DNA from: Burkholderiales bacterium
GTDB taxonomy: Bacteria > Pseudomonadota > Gammaproteobacteria > Burkholderiales > SG8-39
Reading direction: 5' to 3'
Assembly: GCA_027493935.1 (NCBI GenBank)
Contig: JAOSJV010000011.1
Span: forward strand, 776,589-840,588
DNA length: 64,000 bases
Shown here: positions 9,142 through 21,420 of the stretch, one piece after another
Position numbering within the stretch: position 1 is the first letter of the stretch
Layout of the letters: each line of letters opens with the position of its first letter
The notes under the pieces: generated by a model
Seen by the model: only the letters and a program-made list of their open reading frames with translations
What the model was told of the DNA's origin: nothing
Databases searched by the model: none
Position numbers and translations under genes: made by a program

Positions 9142-10827
9142 ATGCTCGACCTCGCAATCCGCGGTGCCACCGTCTACGACGGCTCGGGCGGGCGCGCGCT
9201 GCGCGCCGACGTCGGCGTGCGCGGCGGGCGCATCGTGGCGGTGGGCGCGCTGGGCGCGCCGGTGCGCGCGACGGTGGATGCGGGCGGCCTCGCGCTCGCG
9301 CCCGGCATCGTCGACGTGCACACGCACTACGACGCGCAGATCACCTGGGATGCGACGCTCTCGCCCTCGCCCTCGCTCGGCGTGACGACCGCCGTCATCG
9401 GCAACTGCGGCTTCGGCATCGCGCCGTGCCTGCCCGCGCACCGCGAGCGCCTGCTGCGCGACCTCTCGGTCGTCGGGGGCGTGGACCTCGAGGCGCTGCT
9501 CGCCGGCGCGCAGTGGGACTTCGAGAGCTTCGGGGAGTACATGAGCTCCCTCGGGCGACGACGGCCGTTCGCGAACGTCGCCGTGCTCGCGCAGCACTCG
9601 ACCATCCGCACCGCGGTGATGGGCGAGGCGGCCTGCGAGCGTGTGGTGCCCACGCCCGATGAGCTCAGGCGGATGCGCGACATCGTTCGCGGCGCGCTGC
9701 GTGCCGGCGCGATCGGCCTCGCCTCGTCCTTCTCGCCGAACCAGCGCGGCTGGGGCGCGCGTCCGATGCCCTCGACGCTGGCGACCGACGCGGAGCTCGC
9801 AGCGCTCGTCGGCGTGCTCGGCGAGGAGGCGCGCGGCGTGATCGTGTCGGCCAGCGGACCGCGCGCCACGCCCGAGTACATGGAGGACCTTGCGGCCGTC
9901 TCCGGCCGGCCCGCGTTCATCGCCACCGTCCTCGCCATGCACGACGATGCCGCACCCGAGCGTGCGCTCGGCATGTACGAGAGCTGCCGCGCGGCGCTCG
10001 CACGCGGCCACGAGGTGTACATCCACGCGAGCTGCCAGCCGCTGTCGTTCGATTTCACGCTGCGCGACCCTACGTCTTCCACAGCCACGACGCGTTCGCG
10101 CGCGTGCAGCAGGCGCCGCGCGCGGCGCTACCGGCCCTGTACCGCGACACGGCGTTCCGCGCGGCCTTCCGCGCGGATCTCGCGCGGTCGGAAGCCAGGA
10201 TCCTCTTCGCCGGCGACTGGCGCAAGATCGAGGTCGGCCGCGCGACGGGCGCCGGCGCGCGCGCGCTCGAGGGCCGCACCATCGCGCAGCTTGCGCGCGA
10301 GTCGGGCCGTGACCCGGTGGACGTGCTGTTCGACACCGCGCTCGAGCACGGGCTCGACACGGTGTTCGTCGGCAGGCTCTTCAACGGCGACGACGACGGC
10401 GTCGCGCCGCTGCTGCAGCATCCGGCCGGAGTGGTGGCGTTCTCGAACGCCGGCGCGCACCTTAAGTTCCTCTGCGACGCGGGCTTCGGCCTGCACTTCC
10501 TCGGCCACTGGGTGCGCGAGCGGCGCGCGTTCAGCCTCGCCGAGGGCGTGCGGCGCCTGACGGGCGATCCTGCCCGCAAGTACCGCATTCCCCCACCGTG
10601 GCCGCATCGTTCCGGGCGCGTGGGCCGACCTGCTGCTGTTCGACCCCGCCTCGGTCGGCGTCTCGACGCTCGAGCGCGTGAGCGACCTGCCCGGCGGCGG
10701 CACGCGCATGATACGCCGGCCGCGCGGCGTGCACGGCGTGTGGGTGAACGGCGTGCGGGTGTTCGACGGCGAGCACTACGACGCCGGCCCCGGCCCCGGA
10801 CACGTGCTGGACCGCTTTGCGCGCTGA
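9142..10827 (+). CDS. D-aminoacylase/N-acyl-D-amino-acid deacylase family amidohydrolase; frameshifts near 10065 and 10595
   Basis: LAPGIVDVHTHYDAQITWD, GVTTAVIGNCGFGIAPC; later segments in other frames (LARSEARILFAGDWRKIEVG...; PGAWADLLLFDPASVGV). Confidence 0.85.
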
Positions 10828-10872
10828 CCGGTCGGTCGCATCCGGCCCGAGCGCGCGGCTTACCGCGGTCGA

Positions 10873-11043
10873 TCAGTGCCAGGTGTACTGGACGAAACCC
10901 TGTGCCTCGAGGCGGTCGCGCTCCGCCTGCTGCCAGGCCACGATCTCGACCGCGTTCTGCTGCGGCAGCGCACCGCAGCCGGCGAGCACGAGAACCAAAG
11001 CAACCCTGGCCAGCGCGATGGCCTTCGGCGTACGGCCGTGCAT
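10873..11043 (-). CDS. Small lipoprotein
   Basis: MHGRTPKAIALARVALVLVLAGCGALPQQNAVEIVAWQQAERDRLEAQGFVQYTWH with lipobox VLAGC. Confidence 0.55.
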   Translation of the reverse strand: MHGRTPKAIALARVALVLVLAGCGALPQQNAVEIVAWQQAERDRLEAQGFVQYTWH

Positions 11044-11127
11044 CTGCTCTTCTCCTTCAGAACCGTCGCGCAGCGCCGATGCACGCTGCAGTCCGTCAAC
11101 ACGCGCCGGTGCCCCCATATTCCATGG

Positions 11128-12006
11128 TCATAGCGCGGGCGCGCCCGCGCCGCGCTGGCCCGGGCGCACCAGCTCCTGCAGGAACTCGCCGACCGCGCGC
11201 CAGAATTCGTCGCGGCGCTCGATGCCGTAGTGGCGTGCGCCCACCAGGGTCAGGGTGCGGTACGGACCGCCCCATGCGCTCGCCAGCGCGGCGCCGTTCT
11301 CCACCGGCGTGACGTTGTCGTTCTCGGCGAAGACGAACAGCGCCGGCGCCTTGATCGACGGCGCCAGCGCCGCCGAGTCGTAGCGCTCGCCGAGCAGCAG
11401 TCCGAGCGGCAGATACGGGTAGCGCTTGGCACCGATCGCGGCAAGGCTGTCGAACGGCGTGGCGAGGATCGCCGCGCGCGCCGGGCGCGTCGCGGCCACC
11501 TTGACCGCGACGTAAGACCCGAGGCTGCGGCCTAGCAGGACGATGTTCGCGGGGTCCACGTCGGGCCGCGACGCCGCGTAGTCGTACACGCGCCGTGCGT
11601 CGTCGACGACGACCGGCTCGGACGGCTCGCCCTCCGAGAGCCCGTAGCCGCGGTAGTTGACGAACAGCCAACCCCAGCCCTGCGGCCGGCGCGCCCGGTC
11701 GATCATCCACGACGTCTCGCGGCGCACCCCGCCAAACACGATGACGAGCGGGAACCGCTCGCCGCGCCGGGCGCTCGGCGGGTGCTTCAGCCACCCGTGC
11801 AGCGTGACGCCGTCCGCGGTCCCGAGCCTTACCTCCTCGAGGCCGTTTCCGTTCGCGGCGAGCGACGCGAGGTGCGCCGGGTCGGACGACCAAGGGCGGT
11901 AGAGCAGGCGCTGCTCGATCGGATCGAGCACGAGGCTGCAGCCCGCTGCCGCAAAGGCGGCGAGCGTTGCAACGGGATACAGCAGGCGGCGCATGCGCGA
12001 TTCCAC
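11128..12006 (-). CDS. Alpha/beta hydrolase lipoprotein
   Basis: FAAAGC lipobox; VNYRGYGLSEGEPSEP, IVLLGRSLGSYVAV nucleophile elbow. Confidence 0.85.
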   Translation of the reverse strand: MESRMRRLLYPVATLAAFAAAGCSLVLDPIEQRLLYRPWSSDPAHLASLAANGNGLEEVRLGTADGVTLHGWLKHPPSARRGERFPLVIVFGGVRRETSWMIDRARRPQGWGWLFVNYRGYGLSEGEPSEPVVVDDARRVYDYAASRPDVDPANIVLLGRSLGSYVAVKVAATRPARAAILATPFDSLAAIGAKRYPYLPLGLLLGERYDSAALAPSIKAPALFVFAENDNVTPVENGAALASAWGGPYRTLTLVGARHYGIERRDEFWRAVGEFLQELVRPGQRGAGAPAL

Positions 12007-12219
12007 GGGGCACCCCGAGAGACCGCTGCCCGAGGGCGAAGTTCGCTCCGCCCGGGCCGGTCAGCCCGGCGTGCGGATCATACGCCGCGCGGCTTGCCGT
12101 AGCGGCCGGCCGACCCGCCGCGGCGGGCGCACGGCGCGCCGCCCCCGGCGCGCGCGCGAGCGGTGGACCCGGCTCACCCGGGGACCGCGCGCGGGTGCGA
12201 ACCCGCCCGCGCGCACGGC

Positions 12220-12924
12220 CTAAACCGGCGCGACGAGCTCGGGGCCTTCGTTCCGCGCGTTGTTCACGCGCGTGCTGACCGGGTAGAACGCGAAGTCCGT
12301 CCGGGCGTGCTCGGCGATGAGCGCCGCGACGCGCGCCGCGTCAGTGAGGTGCGGGTCGGTCCAGGCCGCGAACGCGTCCGTGGGTAGCACCACGGGCATG
12401 CGATCGTGCACCTCGGCTGCCGGTCCGGCGGCACGGCGCGTCAGCAGCGCGCAGCTCAACGCGCCCTCGTCTACGCCGGGGGCGCGCCATAACGACATCA
12501 GCCCGGCGAAGCAGAACGGCCGCGCGTCGGCACGATGGATGTAGAACGGCTGCTTGAAGCGCCGCACCTCGCCGGTGGCGCGATCGACGTGCTCCGTCAC
12601 GCGCCACTCGTACCACCCTTCGGCGGGGACGAGGCACCGCGCGCCGCGGTAGGCCTGGCGCCACATCGGCTTGGCGGCCGCCTCCTCTGCGCGCGCATTG
12701 AACGCGAGCTTCGGCGGCGTCGCCTGCTTCCACCAGTGCGGGACGAGCCCCCAGCGCGCCCCGGCGAGCCCGAGCGCTCCGGTGCGCGAATCCGCGCGCA
12801 GCACCGGCACCGTCGCGGTCGGCGACACGTTGAACCGGCGCGCGAACGGGTTGCCGTCGTCGCGTCCGACGTGCCACTCGCGTTCGATCGCCGCGGCGTC
12901 CGGATGCACGTATCTGCCGCACAT
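12220..12924 (-). CDS. SRAP (SOS response-associated peptidase, YedK/HMCES) family protein
   Basis: Starts MCGRY; ARWGLVPHWWK, FNARAEEA, CLVPAEGWYEWR. Confidence 0.95.
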   Translation of the reverse strand: MCGRYVHPDAAAIEREWHVGRDDGNPFARRFNVSPTATVPVLRADSRTGALGLAGARWGLVPHWWKQATPPKLAFNARAEEAAAKPMWRQAYRGARCLVPAEGWYEWRVTEHVDRATGEVRRFKQPFYIHRADARPFCFAGLMSLWRAPGVDEGALSCALLTRRAAGPAAEVHDRMPVVLPTDAFAAWTDPHLTDAARVAALIAEHARTDFAFYPVSTRVNNARNEGPELVAPV

Positions 12925-13079
12925 GCGCCCGATTATAGGCGGACGCATGCATCCATCTCGTGCGGCGATCCGCGGCGGCGGCGCATCGGCGCCGGCGTGG
13001 CGGTGGTAGAGTTGACCGCGCGCGCTCCCGCTTGCGGGGTTCCCCGTCGGGGACGATCGAGACGCGTGCGCCCCCTGAG

Positions 13080-16000
13080 ATGACCGACGTACTCGAGCTC
13101 TTCCATCCCGCCGTCCGCGCGTGGTTCGGCGCCGCGTTTCCCCGCGCCGACGGCGCCGCAGATCGCGGCGTGGCCGGCGATCAAGTCGGGCCGCCACGCA
13201 CTCGTGGCGGCGCCGACCGGCTCGGGCAAGACGCTCGCGGCGTTCCTCGCCGCGATCGACGCACTGGTGCGCGAGGGCGTCGCGCGCGGGCTCGCGGACG
13301 AGACGCGCGTGGTGTACGTGTCCCCGCTCAAGGCGCTGTCGAACGACATCCAGCGCAACCTCGTGGGACCGCTCGCCGGGATCCGCGCGGAGCTCGCCGC
13401 GCGCGGCCTGCCCGAGGTCGAGATCCGCACGCTGGTGCGCACCGGCGACACGCCGCAGGCCGAGCGCGCGCTGATGCGCAAGCGCGCGCCGCACATCGTG
13501 GTCACCACGCCCGAGTCGCTCTATATTCTGCTCACCAGCGCGTCCGGGCGAAAGATGCTCGCCACCGCGCGCACCGTGATCGTGGACGAGATCCACGCGC
13601 TCGCGCCGAACAAGCGCGGCGCGCACCTCGCGCTCTCGCTCGAGCGGCTCGCGGCGCTCGCCGGTCCCGGCCTCGTGCGCGTCGGCCTGTCGGCGACGCA
13701 GAAGCCGATCGACGAGATCGCCCGCTTCCTGGTCGGCGACCGCGCCGACGCCGCCTGCGCGATCGTCGACACTGGCCACGCGCGCGCACGCGACCTCGCG
13801 CTCGAGCTGCCCGAGGCGCCGCTCGAGGCGGTGATGTCGGGCGACGCATGGCGCGAGGTGTACGACCGGCTCGCCGCGCTCGCGGCCGCGCACCGAACGA
13901 CGCTCGTGTTCGTCAATACCCGGCGTCTCGCCGAGCGCGCGGCGCGCCATCTCTCCGAGCGCCTCGGCGCCGAACGCGTGGCTGCGCACCACGGCAGCCT
14001 GTCGCGCGAGCTCAGGCTGGACGCCGAGCAGCGCCTGAAACGCGGCGAGCTCAAGGTGCTCGTCGCCACCGCCTCGCTCGAGCTCGGCATCGACATCGGC
14101 GAGGTCGACCTCGTCTGCCAGCTCGGCGCGACGCGCACGATCGCCGCGTTCCTGCAGCGGGTGGGGCGCTCGGGCCATGCGGTCGGCGGTCTGCCGCGAG
14201 GCCGGCTCTTCCCGCTCTCGCGCGACGACCTGTGCGAAGCGGCGGCGCTGCTCGACGCCACGCGGCGGGGCGAGCTAGACCGCGTCGCGGTGCGCGACAA
14301 GCCGCCTCGACGTGCTCGCGCAGCAGATCGTCGCCGAGGTCGCGCACCAGGAGTGGGGGGAAGTGGCGCTCTTCGCCCTCTTCCGGCGCGCGCATCCATT
14401 CCGCGCCCTCCACCGCGAGGAGTTCGGCGCGGTCGTACGCATGCTCGCCGAGGGGTTCAACACGCGCCGCGGCAGGCGTGCCGCGCTCGTGCACCGCGAC
14501 GCGGTGAACGGCGTGCTGCGCGCTCGACGCGGCGCGGCGCTCACCGCCGTGACCTCCGGCGGAACGATTCCCGACACCGCCGACTACGCCGTGGTGCTCG
14601 AGCCGCAGGCGCAGATCGTCGGATCGGTGAACGAGGATTTCGCGGTCGAGAGTATGGCGGGCGACGTGTTCCAGCTCGGCAACACGTCGTATCGGATCCT
14701 GCGCGTCGAGCGCGGCACGGTGCGGGTCGAGGACGCGAACGGCGCGCCGCCCGGGATCCCGTTCTGGTTCGGCGAGGCGCCGGCGCGCAGCCTCGAGCCT
14801 CGCAGTCGCTCGCGCGGCTGCGCAGGGAGATCGAGGCGCGCCTTCCCCTGTCCCGAGGGCCGGGACGGGGCTGCAACCGGTCCCTCCCCCTTCCAGCGCG
14901 AGGCGAGCAGCGAGGGTACTGCGTCGGCCGTCGCCTGGCTCGAGCGCGAGATCGGGCTCGAGCGCGCGGCCGCGGAGCAGATCGTCGAGTACTACGCAAG
15001 CGCGCGCGCGGCGCTCGGCGCGCTGCCGACGCTCGACACGGTGGTGCTCGAGCGCTTCTTCGATGAATCGGGCGGCATGCAGCTCGTCGTTCACGCGCCG
15101 TTCGGCAGCCGGGTGAACCGCGCGTGGGGTCTCGCGCTGCGCAAGCGCTTCTGCCGCAAGTTCAACTTCGAGCTGCAGGCGGCGGCGACCGAGGACGCGA
15201 TCGTGCTCTCGCTCTCGACCGCGCACAGCTTTGCGCTGGAGGAGGTGGCGCGCTACCTGTCGGCGCGGACCGTGCGCCCGCTGCTGGTGCAGGCGTTGCT
15301 CGATGCGCCGATGTTCACCGTGCGCTGGCGCTGGAACGCGGCGGTGGCGCTCGCGCTTCCGCGCTTTCGCGGCGGTGCCAGGTGGCGCCGCAGCGCCAGC
15401 GCATGGAAGCCGAGGACCTGCTGGCGACCGTGTTCCCCGACCAGGTCGCGTGCGGCGAGAACATCGTCGGCGATCGCGCGATTCCCGACCATCCGCTGGT
15501 CGAACAGACGATCGCCGACTGTCTGCACGACGCGATGGACGTCGCGGGGCTCGAGCGGCTGCTCGCCGGCATCGAGCGCGGCGCGATCGCCGTGCGCGCG
15601 TGCGATCTGACCGAGCCCTCGCCGCTTGCGCTCGAAGTACTTTCCGCGCGCCCTTACGCATTCCTCGACGACGCGCCGCTCGAGGAGCGCCGCACGCAGG
15701 CGGTCATGGCACGCCGGTGGATCGATACCGCGACCGCCGCCGACCTTGGCGAGCTCGACGTCGAAGCGATCCGCCGGGTGCGCGAGGAGATCTGGCCGGA
15801 GGCGCGCAGCGCCGACGAGCTCGCCGACGCGCTCGCCGACCTCGCGTTCCTGACCGATGCGGAGATCGCGGCCGGGCCGGACTGGCGGCGCCACGTCGAG
15901 GTGCTCGCTGGCGCGCGGCGCGTGACGCGCCTCGCATGCGCCGGCGGGGTCTGGGTAGTGGCCGAGCGGCTGCCGGAACTCGCCGCGGTGCTTCCTGCTT

Positions 16001-17460
16001 CAAGCTGCGAGCCGGAGATCGAGGCGCCGCCCGACTGCCGCAAGGCGTGGTCGCGCGAGGCGGCGCTGGTCGAGATCGTGCGCGACCGCCTGCAGGGGCT
16101 CGGGCCGACGAGCGCTGCCGGGCTCGGCGCGCCGCTCGCGCTCGCCGGCACCGAGATAGACGCCGCGCTCGCCCGGCTGGAGGCCGAGGGCACGGCGATG
16201 CGCGGGCGCTTCACGCCGAAGGCGACCGCGACCGAATGGTGCGACCGCCGCCTGCTCGCGCGGATCCACCGCTACACCGTCAACCGGCTGCGCGCGGAGA
16301 TCGCGCCGGTGGACGCGCGCGACTTCATGCGCTTTCTCTTCCGCTGGCAGCGCGTCGCGCCGGACACGCGCGTCGAGGGAGCCGACTCGCTCGCGGCAGT
16401 CGTGTCGCAGCTCGAGGGCTTCGAGGCGCCGGCGGCGGCGTGGGAGACCGAGGTCCTGCCTGCGCGCGTGAACGAGTACGACCCGGCATGGCTCGACGAG
16501 CTCTCGCTCGCCGGCCGCGTCGTGTGGGCGCGCCCGGCCGCGCCGCGCCTCGCGGGCGAGCGCCGGCCGAGCCCGGTGCGCACGACGCCGATCGCGCTCT
16601 TCGGTCGACGCCATTTCGCCCGGTGGGGGGCGCTCACGCCATCGGACGAAGGCATGGTGCCGGCGCCGCGAGCCGCCGCAGTGGCGGGATTCATCGCCAC
16701 GCACGGCGCATCGTTCTTCGAGGAGATCGTCGCGGGCACCGGCCTCCTGCGCACGCAGGTCGAGGAGGCGCTCGGCGAGCTTGTCGCGCTCGGCATGGTG
16801 AGCTGCGACAGCTTCGCCGGCCTGCGTGCGCTCCTGGTGCCGAGCGACCGTCGTCCGTCGCGTGCCACGCCGCGCCGGCGCCGGCGCAGCGCGCTCTACG
16901 GCATCGAGGACGCCGGTCGCTGGGCGCTCGTGCGGCGAGCGCGCCCGCCGGCCTCCGCGCCAGGGCGCGCCGAGGCCGCCCGGACCGTCGAGCATGTCGC
17001 GCGCACGCTGCTCACGCGCTACGGCGTCGTGTTCTGGCGGCTGCTCGAGCGCGAGGCCGGGTGGCTGCCGCCGTGGCGCGAGCTCCTGCGCTGCTATCGC
17101 CGCCTCGAGGCGCGCGGCGAGATCCGCGGCGGCCGGTTCGTCGCCGGCGTCGCCGGCGAGCAGTTTGCCCTGCCCGAGGCGGTGGGCGCGCTGCGCGAGG
17201 TGCGCCGCGCCGAGCGCTCCGGCGCGCTCGTGTCGCTCTCCGGCGCCGACCCGCTCAACCTGGTCGGCATCGTCACGCCCGGCGCGCGTCTGCCCGCGCT
17301 CACCGGCAACCGCGTGCTGTACCGCGACGGCGTGCCGATCGCGCTGCTTGCAGGCGGCGAGGCGCGGTTCCTCGAGGGGCTTGCGCGCGACGCCGAGTGG
17401 GCGGCGCGCAACGCGCTCCTGCGCCGTCAGGTGCCGGCGGCGTTGCAGTTTCTCGGCTGA
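13080..17460 (+). CDS. lhr: Lhr-type large DEAD/H helicase; about five apparent frameshifts
   Basis: [92 protein letters not shown]-terminal Lhr domains; pieces in three frames. Confidence 0.9.
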
Positions 17461-17531
17461 GACTGGCCGATGATCGCGTGAAGCGATCGAATCGTTTACC
17501 CTACGCGGACCGAACCGAAGGAGGAAAGCAC

Positions 17532-18200
17532 ATGGGCGAGAAGGTCACTTTCACGCGGCCGGACGGCAAGAATTGCACGGGGTACTACGTGGCGCCGGCG
17601 GCCGGCGCCAAGGCGCCGGCCATCGTCGTCATCCAGGAGTGGTGGGGGCTCAACGACCAGATCAAGGGCGTCGCCGAGCGGCTCGCCGCCGCGGGCTATC
17701 GCGCGCTCGTACCCGATCTCTACCGCGGCAAGGTCACGCTCGATGCGGCCGAGGCGAACCACCTGATGACCGGGCTCGATTTCAAGGATGCGGCGACGCA
17801 GGACGTGCGCGGCGCGGCGCAGTACTTGAAGAAGGCGAGCCAGAAGGTGGGCGCGATTGGCTTCTGCATGGGCGGCGCGCTGACGGTGCTCGCGGCGATG
17901 CACGTGCCGGAGGTCGACGCCGCATCGTCCTGGTACGGTGTGCCGCCGCCCGAGGCCGGCGATCCGACGAAGATCCGCATCCCGGTGCAGGGCCACTTCG
18001 CGCTCAAGGATGCGTTCTTCACTCCCGCCACGGTGGACGCGCTCGAGGCGAAGCTCAAGCAGGGCGACGTGACGCACGAGTTCCATCGCTACGACGCGAA
18101 CCACGCGTTCGGCAACGAAACCGGACAATACTATGATGCCGCCGCGACGAAGCTCGCGTGGCAGCGCTCGCTCGACTTCCTGGCGAAGCACCTCGGGTAG
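17532..18200 (+). CDS. Dienelactone hydrolase family protein
   Basis: [58 protein letters not shown]. Confidence 0.95.
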   Translation: MGEKVTFTRPDGKNCTGYYVAPAAGAKAPAIVVIQEWWGLNDQIKGVAERLAAAGYRALVPDLYRGKVTLDAAEANHLMTGLDFKDAATQDVRGAAQYLKKASQKVGAIGFCMGGALTVLAAMHVPEVDAASSWYGVPPPEAGDPTKIRIPVQGHFALKDAFFTPATVDALEAKLKQGDVTHEFHRYDANHAFGNETGQYYDAAATKLAWQRSLDFLAKHLG

Positions 18201-18213
18201 GGAGGGACGCCGA

Positions 18214-19194
18214 ATGAAGCGGCGCACGCTGGGCGGCCGGCTGGCCGTCGCCGAGATCGGCTACGGCTGCTTCGGGCTGAGCGGCGTCTACGGCGCCGCG
18301 GACGACGCGCAGTCGATCGCGGTCATCCGCAAGGCGGTCGAGCTCGGCGTCACGATGCTCGACACCGCCGATGCCTACGGCCCGTTCCACAACGAGGAGC
18401 TCGTCGGCAGGGCGTTGAAGGGCATCCGCGACAAGGTGGTGCTCGCGACCAAGTTCGGCCAGGTGCGAGAGCCCGACGGCTCGCGCACGATCTGCGGCAC
18501 GCCCGAGTACGTCCGCGTGGCGTGCGACGCCTCGCTCAGGCGGCTCGGCGTCGACGTGATCGACCTCTATTACCAGCACCGGGTCGACAAGACGGTGCCG
18601 ATCGAGGACACGGTCGGCGCGATGGCTGCGCTGGTGACGGCCGGCAAGGTGCGCCATCTCGGGCTGTCCGAGGTGGGGCCGGCGACGCTGCGTCGCGCCC
18701 ACGGGGTGCACCCGATCACGGCCGTGCAGTCGGAGCTCTCGCTGTGGAGCCGCGACGACGAGACCGATGTCCTGCCGGCGTGCCGCGAGCTCGGCGTCGG
18801 CTACGTCGCCTACAGCCCGCTCGGCCGCGGGTTCCTCACCGGTACGGTCACCGCGTCCGACGCCTTCGAGCCGCAGGACGTGCGGCGCACGATGCCGCGG
18901 TTCGACGCCGGAAACCTCGGCCACAACGTCGAGCTCGCGCGGCGGATCGGCGAGCTCGCGCGCGCAAAAGGCGCGACGCCGGCGCAGCTCGCGCTCGCGT
19001 GGGTGCTCGCGAAGGGGCAGGACGTCGTGCCGATCCCCGGCACGCGGCGCGAGGCGCGCCTGGTCGAGAACCTCGAGGCGGCCGAGGTTGCGCTGTCCGC
19101 GGCGGAGGTCGCGCAGCTCGAGGCCGCCGCTCCGATCGGCGCGGTGCGGGGCGACCGGTACGGCGCCTGGATGATGGGCACGATCGACAGGTAG
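18214..19194 (+). CDS. Aldo/keto reductase
   Basis: [50 protein letters not shown]. Confidence 0.95.
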   Translation: MKRRTLGGRLAVAEIGYGCFGLSGVYGAADDAQSIAVIRKAVELGVTMLDTADAYGPFHNEELVGRALKGIRDKVVLATKFGQVREPDGSRTICGTPEYVRVACDASLRRLGVDVIDLYYQHRVDKTVPIEDTVGAMAALVTAGKVRHLGLSEVGPATLRRAHGVHPITAVQSELSLWSRDDETDVLPACRELGVGYVAYSPLGRGFLTGTVTASDAFEPQDVRRTMPRFDAGNLGHNVELARRIGELARAKGATPAQLALAWVLAKGQDVVPIPGTRREARLVENLEAAEVALSAAEVAQLEAAAPIGAVRGDRYGAWMMGTIDR

Positions 19195-19200
19195 GCGCCA

Positions 19201-20075
19201 TGACCATGACCGTCGGCATCGTCGGGGTCGGCGCGATGGGCGGGCCGATCGCCGGGCACATCGCCCAGGCGGGGCACCGGGTCGTCGGCTACGACCCCGA
19301 TCCGCAGCGCCAGGCCGTGCTGACCGCGCTCGGAGGCAAGCTCGCCGCCTCGGTCGGCGCGGCAGTCGCCGAGGCCGACATCAGCCTCCTGCTCCTGCCG
19401 ACGCCGAAGGTCATGGACGACGTCGTGCAGGAGATCGCCGCACGCGCGCGCGGGCGCGCTGGTCCTCGAATGCGGTACGTTCCCGATCGCGGACAAGGAG
19501 CACGCGCGCGCAGCGCTCGCCGCGCGCGGCATCGTGCTGCTCGACTGCCCGCTGAGCGGCACAGCCGCGCAGGCTGCGGCGAAGAACCTCGCGCTCTTCG
19601 GCAGCGGCGAGCGCGGCGACTACGAGCGTGCGCTGCCGGTCATCGAGGCGTTTACCGAGCGCGCAGACTACGTCGGCCGGTTCGGCAACGGCATGCGCAT
19701 GAAGCTCGTCGCCAACACGCTCGTCGCCACCCACACGGCCGCCGCGGCCGAGGCGCTCGCGCTGGCGCAGCGCCTCGGCCTCGACCTCGCGACCGCGCAC
19801 CGGGTGATGAGCGCGAGCCCGGCGGCGACCTCCGCGATGCTGAAGCACCGCGGCGCGCTGATGGTCGCGCGGCGCTACGAGCCGGCCGGCGGCGCCTGGC
19901 GATCCTGGCGAAGGATGCCAGGATCATCGCCGAGGCGGCCGCCGAGGTCGGCGCCGACATGCCGCTCTTCGCCGCCGCGGCGGCGCGCTATAACGCCGCG
20001 TACGCGAAGGGCCGTCCGCAGCAGGACGCCGCGGTGATCTTCGAGGAGTTCCTCGCGGCCGCGAAGGACACCTGA
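19201..20075 (+). CDS. NAD(P)-dependent 3-hydroxyisobutyrate dehydrogenase-like protein; frameshifts near 19450 and 19905
   Basis: VGIVGVGAMGGPIAGHIAQAGHRVVGYD, LLDCPLSGTAAQA, GNGMRMKLVANTLVATHTAAAAEAL in successive frames. Confidence 0.88.
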
Positions 20076-20077
20076 GC

Positions 20078-20385
20078 GCGCCGCGCCGCAGAACCCCGTC
20101 CCCTCCTTTTCAAGGAGGGGTGCCGCGCGCGAGCGCGGCGGGGTGGTTGCGGCGGTCGCACCACGCGATGGCTCACACCACCCCGGCCGCTCCGCGGCCA
20201 CCCCTCCTCGGAGAGGAGGGGACAGAAACGTGCGCCGCGCCGCAGAATCCCGTCCCCTCCTTTTCAAGGAGGGGGTGCCGCGCGCGAGCGCGGCGGGGTG
20301 GTTGCGGCGGTCGCACCACGCGATGGCTCACACCACCCCGGCCGCTACGCGGCCAGCCGTCCTTCGGCGAGGCGGGGAACTGTAG
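20078..20385 (+). repeat. Two tandem copies of a ~154 bp multi-hairpin intergenic repeat
   Basis: gcgccgcgccgcagaa(c/t)cccgtcccctccttttcaaggagggg...ctcacaccaccccggccgct occurs twice, offset 154 bp. Confidence 0.9.
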
Positions 20386-20397
20386 TGCGCCGGTGCG

Positions 20398-21408
20398 TCA
20401 GAGCCCGACGAGCCGCCCGCCCTCGGCGGCCGAGCGCACGACCGCGTCCAGCACGCGCACGTTGTCGAGGAGCTGCTCGCGCGTGTAGCGATAGGGCGCC
20501 TCGCCGGCGACCGCTCTCGCCCAGGACTCGAGGTTGAGGCGCACCGTGTCGATCGCGGCGAACGATAGTGCCTTGCGCGCGCCCGCCGCGTCGCACTGCA
20601 CGAGATCGCTCGGCTGTCGCTTGTCGACGTTCGCGTTCTCCCTGACCTCGATCCAGCCGTCGGTACCGAAGACCGCGAGGCGACCGTGGAACGGCGTCGC
20701 CGAAAGGCAGGTGACCGCGCCGGTCGCGCCGGAGGCGAAGTCGAGCCAGAGCGAGACGTGATCGACGCCCGTCGCCTCCGGCCGCACGCGCGCGGTGCGC
20801 GCGCACACCGCGCGCGGGCGGCCGGCGAACGAGATGAAGAGGTCGGTCAGGTGGACGCCGAGCGCGGTCATCGCCCCGGCCGGCGCGTCCTGCGCGCTCA
20901 CGCGCCAGTTTCCTGCCTCCATGCGCGCGAACAGGTCGTGGCTGAAGTTCGCCTCCAGGTGCAGGATGCGGCCGAGCGAGCCGGCGGCGATCGAGCGCGC
21001 GAGCTCCTCCATCGCCGGCTCGAAGCGCCGCTCGTGACCGATGCCGAGCACGATGCCGGCAGCGTCGCACGCGGCCAGGATGCGTTCGGCGCCGGCCGCG
21101 GTGAGCGCAAGCGGCTTCTCGCAGAACACCTGCTTGCCGGCGGCCGCGGCGGCGACGACCTGCGCTTCGTGGGCGCTGTGCGGCGTGGCGATCACCACCG
21201 CGTCGACGTCGTCGCTCGCGAGAACCGCCTCGAGCGAGCGCTCGAGGGCGAGGTGATGGCGGCGGGCGAACTCGGCGACGCCCTCGGCCGTGTCGACGCC
21301 GTGCGTAACCTCGAAGCGCGGGCTGTCGGCGAGGCGCTGGGTGATGTATTTGCCCCACCAGCCGAGCCCGACCACCGCGGTGCGAAGCGGCTTCGCCGTC
21401 GTAGCCAT
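20398..21408 (-). CDS. Gfo/Idh/MocA family oxidoreductase
   Basis: LRTAVVGLGWWGKYITQRLADSPRFEV, VFCEKPLALTAAGAERIL. Confidence 0.95.
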   Translation of the reverse strand: MATTAKPLRTAVVGLGWWGKYITQRLADSPRFEVTHGVDTAEGVAEFARRHHLALERSLEAVLASDDVDAVVIATPHSAHEAQVVAAAAAGKQVFCEKPLALTAAGAERILAACDAAGIVLGIGHERRFEPAMEELARSIAAGSLGRILHLEANFSHDLFARMEAGNWRVSAQDAPAGAMTALGVHLTDLFISFAGRPRAVCARTARVRPEATGVDHVSLWLDFASGATGAVTCLSATPFHGRLAVFGTDGWIEVRENANVDKRQPSDLVQCDAAGARKALSFAAIDTVRLNLESWARAVAGEAPYRYTREQLLDNVRVLDAVVRSAAEGGRLVGL

Positions 21409-21420
21409 CGCGGCGCCGGG

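Noticed and set aside
12220-14178. 652-aa minus-strand ORF
   Set aside because: Only the C-terminal part from 12924 is the SRAP protein; the upstream part is antisense to lhr and low-complexity
13080-17460. lhr as a true decaying pseudogene
   Set aside because: All domains are preserved and many other conserved genes show the same one-base breaks, so consensus error is more likely; not proven
20078-20385. CRISPR array
   Set aside because: Only two ~154-bp units with no short repeat/unique spacer pattern and no cas genes
20120-20488. Small ORFs over the tandem repeat
   Set aside because: Translations are products of the repeated hairpin sequence; no protein-family signal
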